Positions 9,567 through 20,400 of a stretch of 23,572 nucleotides of DNA are shown here, piece by piece. The stretch is from positions 107,233-130,804 of the forward strand of contig NW_003146291.1 in NCBI RefSeq assembly GCF_000003605.2. The letters are read 5' to 3'. Under the pieces are notes generated by a model. It searched no databases, was not told where the DNA came from, and was given only the letters and a program-made list of their open reading frames with translations. Source of the stretch: Saccoglossus kowalevskii. Lineage: Eukaryota > Hemichordata > Enteropneusta > Harrimaniidae. Numbering within the stretch: the first letter of the stretch is position 1; every line of letters begins with the position of its first letter. The translations under genes were made by a program, and so were the position numbers.

Positions 9567-10209
9567 TGATTGATGTTTGATATAACACAACATAAACATT
9601 GCATTTGTCTGCATTTTAATATCTATTCATCAAAATAATCTACTGACATAATTGTCAACATATGAGTAAATGATTTGTATTCATCCCTTGAGTAAAAGAA
9701 AAATTTACAATTCATATAATACCTTTCAAAATCTGAGATACACAGGAACAAACAATGGACAGACATTGAAGTCTTACATATTAAGTTTCACGCAACACGC
9801 ATATCATAACTTGAAATTTAAGGACAACGATGCAAAATTTTCAGCTGAAATTTATGCAAAGGTTAAAATCATCTTGCTATATTTTCATCCAATCAAAAGT
9901 GGTGAGTTGTTAAAAATAAAAGATTTATGCTATCAACAATTTGTATTTATGTAGCCATTGTTACTAAAAAAGTCAGGACAGAGTCGCTATTTACACTGCT
10001 TAAAGAGGATGCTAGAAAAAAAATGCTTGAAAGTTCATCATCATCATATACCACAAAATTAATTTTGGCTTCGTCTTGTATGCATACAAACAAAATTGGG
10101 AAAAAAATGCAGCCAATCTCTATTAGAAATAATAATAGACCATTTTCCGTACACTGCGAGAATCAAGCGTTATGTGTGAAATCGAACGTAAAAACAGGAC
10201 AAACAAAGG
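9567..10209. other. Intergenic stretch, no supported gene
   Basis: Two plus-strand ORFs of under 100 codons (from 9670 and from 9927) have no recognisable domain and an AT-driven composition. I do not call them genes. Confidence 0.4.
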
Positions 10210-10480
10210 TCATAGCGTCGTAGTCGCGTCAAACATCACGTGGGATTCGACAAACGCAAAAGTATTTCGGGGACACTTCCATGCTTAATAATGTGCTGTC
10301 CACATTTGATGATAGGCAATTTCAATTAAGTAAGGGTATTCGGAAGCAATATTCCTCTGTCGAAGATCGGCCGGTCAATGTAAGCTGCGAAATAAAGAAA
10401 TTCTAGTTCAAAATCAAATCGTTCGATTTTTGCAGCAGACGTTCGACGCGCGTCTTTCATGCATCTCGCGAGATCTCGCA
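10210..10480. promoter_or_regulatory. CpG-richer patch with TCTCGCGAGA promoter-type element
   Basis: CpG is frequent here against a CpG-poor background. A perfect TCTCGCGAGA palindrome sits at 10464-10473, a GGCCGGTC block near 10368 and a CACGTG E-box near 10239. TCTCGCGAGA is a known promoter element of housekeeping-type animal genes. I found no start codon that clearly follows on either strand, so the transcript served is unknown. Confidence 0.4.
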
Positions 10481-10787
10481 ATTGTTCGGAAAATCACCTA
10501 TTATCTAAGATGAAACCTATTTTATAATCAATTAAAATGGCATTCAGCTTTTATAAACTGATAGCTATGTATAGAATGGCAACCTTAAAACATGAAAGAA
10601 ACACCAGGGTAATAAAGTCTAATAAAGCTGGTACAGAGTGCTGTTAGGCATCAAACAGTTGTTTTAGATGGTGATTGGGGCCAAAGTTTGGCGGTAATTT
10701 GTTAACCACTGATGATTAAGATTGTTTTGGAGAATAAATTAAGAAAGGACAATTGTTTTCTTAACATTGAACACATACTGTAAATGA

Positions 10788-10935
10788 AAAATTAAAAGTA
10801 AAATTAACGAAATAAAATCCATGTTAACGTGTAAAATAACAATAGAACTCATTATTTTTATAAACATAATTAAAACCCAGTGAGTATGCTCAAAACATCA
10901 AAATTATATAGTAGTGAAAATAAATGATTTCACAG
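10788..10935. mobile_element. MITE-like element, CTGTAAAT/CTGTGAAAT ends
   Basis: CTGTAAATGAAAAATTAAAA is mirrored imperfectly by TAAATGATTTCACAG, with TA on both sides. The inside has AAAACCCAGTGAGTATGC, the same core as the elements at 5884 and 15532. It is a diverged or shortened copy. Confidence 0.65.
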
Positions 10936-11303
10936 TAATCTTCTACACTCTGGCACAAGCACTCACATTAGGTCACAATCAGGAAAAATATACATTTAAT
11001 CAAAAAATTATATATATTTTTTCTTTCCATTTGAAAAATGCTGTAAAAATGTATGTACAGTATAATACAGGTGCCGATTCATAAAATGAATACATTACAC
11101 ATCGGTAACACTCTAATAAGTAACTTTTCCCACATACAATCTCAAGCCATTCCCTTTACAATAAACATGATTGTAATGTAACAACATGAAGTTGACCAAA
11201 AAAGTCAAAATACTCAAGCAATTTATTTGAAAAGACCAAATAGAGTTGATGGTATCAGTTAAAAAACTACACTATGAAGCTCAAATACTTAATATTAAAA
11301 TCA
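10936..11303. other. AT-rich stretch downstream of the minus-strand gene
   Basis: No gene is seen. The likely 3' end of the minus-strand gene lies at its right border. Confidence 0.4.
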
Positions 11304-11309
11304 TTTATT
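11304..11309 (-). terminator. Poly(A) signal of the minus-strand six-exon gene
   Basis: TTTATT on the plus strand reads AATAAA on the minus strand, 64 bases after the stop codon. That gives a short, plausible 3' UTR. Confidence 0.55.
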
Positions 11310-11372
11310 ATTATTAAAATCATTGCTTAGATAATAAAAGTTTGTTAGTAATATAAGATAATTGTGATGTAT

Positions 11373-11438
11373 TCATGACAGATCTCTGCAGATTGTAAGA
11401 CCTTTCTCATCCTCTAAAATGTTTTCCACTCGTTCTCT
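11373..11438 (-). CDS. Unidentified small protein, exon 6 with stop
   Basis: The acceptor is ttcttgtattgcag. Twenty-one codons, RERVENILEDEKGLTICRDL plus Ser, then TGA. It joins exon 5 in phase 0 across a 3.1 kb intron that holds the nested recombinase-derived gene and the sequence gap. Confidence 0.8.
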   Translation of the reverse strand, partial: RERVENILEDEKGLTICRDLS

Positions 11439-14400
11439 CTGCAATACAAGAATGAAAGACAGGTGTTATATTAGTATAGTTATTAAACGCACGACAACGA
11501 GTTGCGATTAACGGCTTATACCACGCATCCCCATGCATAAAACGATTAAATTGCAAGAGATTTTTAGTGACTGTTTCGGTTGTGCGTGAGATTATGCCAC
11601 TTCAAATTTGCATGAGAATGCTCTTTGAGATTCAAATTAGTAAAGCTCATCTGCGTTCATCGAATACGATTGAATGTTAAGTGATATGACCAATAAGCCT
11701 TATTTGCTGAATGGTCTTTTCAAATAAACTCCACTCATTGGTCAATATTTTGAATAAATTTGAATTTTCCACGTGTCAAAGCATGGTCTTGTCATTTCGA
11801 ATGCAGGCAGCGCTCAGTGATGGTCGAATACAGTGACATCCCCGATTCGGAGTACAACGATGACATTGAGAGATTTTGCTCTCAATACAACGAAAAAGAA
11901 GATTTTAAGTTAACAAAACAACAAGAACATCAACGTTTCGGTTTACCTGTAGACAATGAACAGATAGCTACCATTCAGAATTCGCGAGTGCCAAAAAACA
12001 TGCGTAGATGTACTAACTGGGGAGTGTCTGTGTGGGATGAATGGNNNNNNNNNNNNNNNNNNNNNNNNNNNNNNNNNNNNNNNNNNNNNNNNNNNNNNNN
12101 NNNNNNNNNNNNNNNNNNNNNNNNNNNNNNNNNNNNNNNNNNNNNNNNNNNNNNNNNNNNNNNNNNNNNNNNNNNNNNNNNNNNNNNNNNNNNNNNNNNN
12201 NNNNNNNNNNNNNNNNNNNNNNNNNNNNNNNNNNNNNNNNNNNNNNNNNNNNNNNNNNNNNNNNNNNNNNNNNNNNNNNNNNNNNNNNNNNNNNNNNNNN
12301 NNNNNNNNNNNNNNNNNNNNNNNNNNNNNNNNNNNNNNNNNNNNNNNNNNNNNNNNNNNNNNNNNNNNNNNNNNNNNNNNNNNNNNNNNNNNNNNNNNNN
12401 NNNNNNNNNNNNNNNNNNNNNNNNNNNNNNNNNNNNNNNNNNNNNNNNNNNNNNNNNNNNNNNNNNNNNNNNNNNNNNNNNNNNNNNNNNNNNNNNNNNN
12501 NNNNNNNNNNNNNNNNNNNNNNNNNNNNNNNNNNNNNNNNNNNNNNNNNNNNNNNNNNNNNNNNNNNNNNNNNNNNNNNNNNNNNNNNNNNNNNNNNNNN
12601 NNNNNNNNNNNNNNNNNNNNNNNNNNNNNNNNNNNNNNNNNNNNNNNNNNNNNNNNNNNNNNNNNNNNNNNNNNNNNNNNNNNNNNNNNNNNNNNNNNNN
12701 NNNNNNNNNNNNNNNNNNNNNNNNNNNNNNNNNNNNNNNNNNNNNNNNNNNNNNNNNNNNNNNNNNNNNNNNNNNNNNNNNNNNNNNNNNNNNNNNNNNN
12801 NNNNNNNNNNNNNNNNNNNNNNNNNNNNNNNNNNNNNNNNNNNNNNNNNNNNNNNNNNNNNNNNNNNNNNNNNNNNNNNNNNNNNNNNNNNNNNNNNNNN
12901 NGTCAATATTGAATTGTAGTGTTGTAGTACTTTTTTTTCCATAGAAAGTATAATTAAATTAGTGCGATTTGCACCCTCATTGTGATTTGTGTGATTAAAT
13001 GCATATACTTTGTTTAATTTGTAATGCAAATTGTAAACGGTAACGCTTTGATTGATATGCAAATTGTAAACGGTTACACTTCTATTGATATGTTAATTGT
13101 AAACGCTACACTTTTGATACAAAGTGTAGCATTTACACTTTGCATATGAATGAAAGTGTGACCGTTTACACTTTGCATATTTGCGAATGCGTTGCTTTTT
13201 ACAATTTGCATATAAATTCACCCTGTTTGCAAGAATAAATCGTTGGCGAGAACAATGATGCACGTGACCAAAAGTGGTATAAGCATATTAAGCAAACACT
13301 AGAATGAAATCTACTGCAAAACACTTTGAAAAAGCTACATGACATTTTATAAAATTTAACACAATCACATTGTGAGGATATACTTTCTTTTAAATTAATT
13401 AGATCTTGAATTTGATAAAAAACCATGTTACATGTAGCTAAAATGACATGGATGAGAGTGAATCCTACCTTGGGGGCGCTTTGTCTATCATTAATTGCAA
13501 AATTGTTTGGCTGATCTGAATTATGATAGGTGTTCTCAGCTAAAATGACATGTTTTACAGTATGTGTGTCCAAGTTCAGGCAATAAAACCAGTGACTTTT
13601 CTAAAACAGCGGTACATATATATCCCACAATGCAATGTGGTGATGCATGGGGGATGATCGAATTGAATTGCAAATAGTTTGAAATACTGCATGTGGTTGC
13701 TCTCTACACTTTGAAATGCATCTGATCAGACTACCGGTAAGTTCTTTGACTCTAGACCCTGTGATTTGGCAACAAATTCATCACACATAACACATTCCTA
13801 GCATCACAAATGACTTTTCAATCTCCCGGGTCGCCGTGTTTGTTTTTCTACTATATAGTATGTAAACGGGAATGTGGGGACAAATATTAAATGGCCATAA
13901 GAGTAGAGTTGTACCACATGTTTAGAAGACAAGGCAGACTGTACTAATACTGCTCAGCTGACTAAACAGTGGACTCTGAGAATTTAACTTAGAATCTCCT
14001 TGAAGCTTGGTAAACTCACTAACCACTGTACCATCACCCAGGTAGGTACAGTTATGTATATAATTTAACCTAGAATCTCCTTGAAGCTTACTAACCACTG
14101 TACCATCGCCCAGGTAGGTACAGTCATGTTTATAATTTAACCTAGAATCTCCTTGAAGCTTGGTAAACTCACTAACCACTGTACCATCGCCCAGGTACAT
14201 GTAGGTACAATTATGTTTATAATTAGTGATATTCAACCAAATGTTACAGGGAAAGCAATTACCAAATTTGTTCTATTGGTAGTACATATATACATGAATA
14301 ATGTTGGTCTGTATATTATCCTAATAAGTTACATTTTAATGATCTTCTGTATTTATCGGAAACATTGCCCTTGACTGGTTTGTATTTCAAAAACTCAGGC

Positions 14401-17400
14401 ACTTGAAAATAAAATTCGCATCGCGTTTTTGTGTATTTGGGCCATCAAAAAATTGTCCAGGTGTCCAATGAGTGATGTAAATTAAATATGGTAATATACG
14501 ATAAGTTTTGGTTTATAAGCACTTTCACTGATTATGTGATTCTCACAGAGCAAATACAGTCATAGTCCATACTACTCACCTGCATAGAGTCTAAGTTATC
14601 CCCTGATTTGCTATTTTCTGGATAAGGTGGTACCAATGCTTGCAACCTAACTGCTTTCAATGACGTTGGCTGGCATGCTATCAAATGCTTTATTTCTTCT
14701 GCCTGCAATAAAATAAATTTTAACTCAAAACAGAATTTGTTTTCATTCACGATTTATCATAGTCCTTTCATTAATTCAACCACCTAACTTTGTCTGCAAA
14801 AATTATTTTTGATTTCCCTTTTTTTAATTCGACCACCGACAGGAGATAGAGCATTTAGATAGCTATCATCTCAGTAATTTGTTTTTTGATTGTAATGAAT
14901 AACAATAAAACAAGTTCACTACCGGTAATTTGGGTTTTGGGCTATAAATGGATGTTGATCAAGACAAAAAAAAAAGATTTCGTGGCGCTTTAAAAATTGT
15001 TCACATTTTTCTAGACAACAATGTCCATAAGACCTGCACAGCAAACGACTGTAAAATATTTTATTTTAGCTAGAATTAATTTTCACTGTAGAGGATTTTT
15101 GGGTGTTTTGTGTGGAATTTATTTTAACTGATTTTTGACAAGTTGAATGTAAAATATAAGAAAACTGGTAGATTTGCGGGATTTTATTTTCACTGAATCA
15201 TTCCTCCAGCGAAAATTAATTCCAAGCAAAAATAAAGTTACAGTATTGCTTTTATCGTGTACATGTAAGTTGAATTGAAGGCGTGTACATGTACTATGTT
15301 GTTCGAATCACACATATATGTAATCATACGTGTTAGTCCATTGAGGGTCTATGGCTAATCAGACACTTACTCTATTTGCATTATATCTGAGTCTCATAAC
15401 ACGTAGCCTATTGCGGGCCTCAGCAGCTCTGTAGACACAAAATAGATGTATCAATTTAATAGCAGTTTATACTGACATTATTTTTAAGTACATACAGTTT
15501 ATATACTAGTAATTTGGGATACTGTAAAGGGGTTAATTATTCACTGGGTTTCAATTTTGCTTATTTCGCTGACTGGAAATGCGCTAAATTAATTGAGCAT
15601 AGAATACATTATCTAAATGATAAAAGCATGAATTTAAAACCCACTGAATATGCCTGAAATGCTAAATCAGTGAAATTTAAACCCAGTAAAAATTATTCAA
15701 ATACAGTATTTGAGATCTGACTATATACAAGACTACAGGTACTCAGCAAGTTTTTAAAACTGTCGTTTTTAGCACAGTTGTTTAATGGGTGAATCAGATT
15801 CTAAATGCGGCTCACGCTGTTTCAAACTTGAGTACACCATGTGGACAAGAAATGCAAGCATCAAACGCCCTCTATCAATGATTTATTTATTTTTATTCAT
15901 TTTCAATATTTTACTAAAGGTAATATAATACTAAAGATTTTTAAGTTGCTCTTGCAAATTACCACTGTTGGTTTTATCTACTGGTTGATGGTCATATTGA
16001 AATGTGTTAAGAGGTTACCAATGTGAAATTTACATGCAAGCGAGGACTGGATGAATTGGGTTTTCTGCAAATTACAATGATGTACCATAGTTGTTTGGTT
16101 TAACCATGCCCAGGCAAACGCCCACCCACTAATTTTGATACAATAAAGAAATTGAGGTTATATTCGGGCATACGCCAGGTTGTTTTTTTCTACACTTGTT
16201 ATAAAGAAAATTAAAAAAATCTATTTTGAGTTCTTTGTATTAACAATTGACTGTTTCTGTTAAAAAAAAAAATGTCAATTGCATAAAACGAGCGTTGAAC
16301 GCTAAATAGCCGTGACAGCAAAATAGATAATTTCGCGTTCTGCCTTTAGGGCACTGCTGTTTACATAATTAACATTTATGTTTCAAGGTTTTTTATCAGA
16401 ATCATAACAGTCAGCAAGTCTACAAAATGTATATTAAAGCAGAAACAGTAGTTCTCTTTTTTAAATACGTCGTGGCCCTGAAAAGGGCCATTTGGTTTGT
16501 GTTTCCTTAGAAACGATTCAAGCAGTATCGTCTATCGAGAGCCGCAAAGCAAGTGTCACACTGTTCAGCTCAAGCGTCATCGATAATGAACCAATGTTGC
16601 AATATTGTAGCAACTCGTACCTGGGAGAGTGGCTGAAAGCATGTTGATTTGGCTTTATAAAATATTTGGTAGCAGCTTGCAAATCCATAACTGGGGCCAT
16701 CAGTTTTGCAATGTCACGATGATGACTTAACCTCTATGATGAAACACTAGTAGTGGTGTCATTCTTAGCCAATCAATAAAGCAGATGCTTAAAGGTCAAA
16801 GATGATAGAGCAGAGTAGTTTGCATGTGACCCCATTTTTCTTATCTCTTTATTGTGATTAGATGTGCCAAGCTGACAGACAGCGAAATCTGTGGATTAAA
16901 AGTGCTAAGTACAAATCGTGTGGGACGACATCAACGAACTTCAGGAAGAAGCTGTAGGGATTTTGTTCGTCAACGACAGTGACGCAAACTTGAACTTTGA
17001 GCCTTTTGACTTTGAGGAAGATGGCAATGAACATGCAAATATAGATCTGAGAAGTTTTTTCAAACATCTATGAACTTTCATAATTTTTACTGTGTAAATT
17101 CGTAAATTATTATTATTCGTGTATAACTGTTGATCCAGTATCTGACATTTTAATTCATTTTGAGTTCACACATATTGAACATGTTTGCAGCGGGGAAATT
17201 CTAATTCCAATGATTCCTCACATTCAATTTTTATTATTTCTGGTTTATTTGTCACATTATAAGCAATAAATTATTTTTGTTATACTAGTTCGATCTGCGT
17301 GTTGTAAATTTTTTTGCAGGGGATGTCCGGGTATTCTCCCACCCCTCTCTTTTTGGCAAATTTTCATGTTCAGGACACTGGCGCTTACCCAGACAACTAC

Positions 17401-20400
17401 AGTAAGTTATTCGCAAAACAACATATTATGATATTCTGTAACTACCGGTAATTTATCTGATCCATGGCATTAGAAGGAATGCTAAACACTGACGTATTTG
17501 ATGAAAACAACAGTGTATTTGTTAATGTGAACACAAAGTTATTTTGATGCTGATAGAACCAATAGAACACATTGAATAACACAGCAAGTGACAACTTTTG
17601 TTCTTGTATCCATTCATTATAATAGATATATGACAACAGAAATTAATGTACTGTGGATACAACATTCATTAATTCTTACTTCAACTGTCCAATCAGTTTA
17701 CTATGTTTTTCTTTATCCAATTCTTCTTCTATTGGCCTTGGCTTCAATGATTGTTTCTGTTCTTTCTTCATCTCAAGCAATCTAGTTTTTGTCTTTGCCA
17801 TGGCTTCAGCAACATGTTTAGGAGGTTCTTCATACTATATACAATAAATATAAGAGAATTTCACTTATATTGTATTTTCCCACAACATGCTTTAATGCTA
17901 TATAATGCACTAGATGGTGCAACAACAGGAATGTCTGGTGGGATATTTTGTGGTTCAATGACCAAAATTACAATTAAGGGAAATATTACACAAAATCTAA
18001 AGCTATTACTGTACTATTTCACATGTGTAGTAATGAAGCCAACAACTAACATAGCAGTCCTCAATTAATATCACTCTTCTTACTCCGTGGAATCAAATGT
18101 AAAGAAACTGAACTTTGTGAAAGACAACGTTTTACCTAGCGATGAAAATTAAATATTTCTAGTATTGTAATGATTATTCTTTAAATTAACATCTCACAGT
18201 TTTTTTTTGGTTTTCATAGCATTACACGATCTTTAGGACAAGTAATCATGACCTTTGTATCAAAACAGGTAAATACATTGTACATGTATACTCGGCCTAA
18301 AACACCAGTCACGGAGAGAATTTGTTGATTTCGGTTTGTGCCGAGCGTTCAGGCAGAAAATCTAGGCAAGTGGCGAGTTTCGGACCCGAGTATCTAATGG
18401 GACCGAATTTTTCAGCACGTGCCAACTCGGTCCAGATCGTTCACACACGTTACCACATGTGCCGACTCGGTCCTGAGTCTCGACACATGCCACTATAGTT
18501 TCCGTGGCGGTTGTTAATTTTGAGTGCTAATCCGGGCCGACCTCTGTTGCTCACCGTGGTGAGTTCCCTGTATAGGTAGTGTATTACACCATTTTGTGAA
18601 ATCACACAACAACAAAATGACCATTTCAGAATAATCTGCACTACTAAGAGACACTTACCGCTAAGTATTTGCTTCTTTCTTGTGGTGCTAAATTAGATAG
18701 CTCCCTCTGTGTTAGAGTTTTTTTGTTTTTTGCTTTAAACTTGCCATCAGAACTATCATCTGCATCCTGAAAAGCACAAGAGACATACATATCAACAATG
18801 AAATGAATGATAACACTTTAAAAAAAACAGTAATTATCTCTGACATTTCTTAGCAATGTGCATCATCTGCATGACTGCATGACATATATTATACCATACA
18901 ATGTATTTGTTCAACCAGAAGCAGCTGGTTTCTAAGTTATGAATGTTTTGCTAACATTGTGGTCATGGTCCTTGTTTCAATTGCTTCTTCCATTCCTTAA
19001 AATCAAAGGCTTGCAATTTTGCTCTGATAGTGATACTTTTTTTAACTTATTCCTGGTGACATATCTGCTTTCCAGTGTGTATTACATTTGAGTGTTTCTG
19101 ACCACTTTTTAATAAATGTTAAGAACTTAATTTGTCCTTTTCAAATCAGTTTTATTTTGTAGGGCTATCCTGGTTAGTATTAACATGGAACCACAAGTTG
19201 AGTTTTTTAGTAGAGTTTTTGACAAATGTTAATAAAAATAAACTTTATACTTTATAGAATCTATAGATATATCTAATTTTTCTATTAAAATTTTCGAGCT
19301 CTATTATAAAGGGAACAAATTAATCAAAGAAAGCTTAGAAAGAACTCCCGTGTGCTGAGAGTATTGAAGACACATTAAAAATTAATTCAAAATTACTTGT
19401 ACTTGAGATATTGATGGAATAGCTGAAAACTAATTATGTAAATCAGGTAACTGATATGAACAGATTTGAGTGTAAAACTAATAAGACCTGCGTAATGTAA
19501 TATCTATGTACCAAGTTTCATTGAAATGTGATTAGAACAAAAAAACTATGAATTATTATGAGAGAATTAATATGAACAAATTTCAACCCAAAATTAATCA
19601 GGCCTGTCTATTCTTCTAGAGCATTTATGTACCAAATTTTATTCAAATGTGATGATCAGTAATTGAGATATTAGTGTTAATTAATTATTTTAATTAGGTA
19701 ATAGTCTTAGGTTCATCGAAATGTGATAAACGTTTTATTAAAATCCAATTAGTGGTTCTTTATATATCAGTGGAACATTCATGGAAAAAATTAACTAATT
19801 ATGCGAATTAGGTAATTAATATCCACAATTATTTACCCTAAAACTAATCAGGTCTCTGCATAGTCCTAGAGGATCTATGTAGCAAGTCACATTGAAATAT
19901 GATAATCAGTACTTGAGTTATCAGGCGAAAAGCTGAAAATTAACTAATTTAATATGCTAATAAGGTGATTAATATGCACAAATATTTACCCCAAAACTAA
20001 TCAAGCCTCTGCACAGTCTTTAAGTAACTATGTACCAAGTTTCATTGAAATGTGATGATTACTACTTGAAATATCAAAAGCTGAAAATTAATTAATAATG
20101 CAAATTAGGTAATTAATATGTACTGATATTACCCTAAAAACTATCAGGTCTGTGCAGTGTCATATGACATCTATGTACCAAGTTTCATTGAAATGTGATG
20201 ATTACTACTTGAAATATCGAAAGCTGAAAATGTATTAATTATGCAAATTAGGTAATTAATATGTACTGATAGTACACTGAAAACTATCAGGTCTGTGCAG
20301 TGTCCTATGACATCTATGTACCAAGTTTTATTGAAATGTGATGATTAGTACTTGAGATACATGTATCAGTGGAAAAGCCAAAAATTGAATAATCATTATG

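Noticed and set aside
12013-13062. Long ORFs spanning the N run on both strands
   Set aside because: They are open only because N codons cannot be stops.
13461-13540. Segment bounded by cattttag and gtagga on the minus strand, looking like an exon between exons 5 and 6 of the small gene
   Set aside because: Exon 5 joins exon 6 directly in phase 0 and gives a sensible C-terminus. Inserting this piece leaves phase 2 and breaks the frame of exon 6.
16518-16700. Minus-strand 60-codon ORF as an exon of the six-exon gene or as a histone
   Set aside because: Exons 3 and 4 join perfectly without it (a split Lys codon), and its sequence has no histone similarity.
17751-18068. 105-codon plus-strand ORF
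   Set aside because: It is the antisense shadow of exon 3 of the minus-strand gene extended into the intron.
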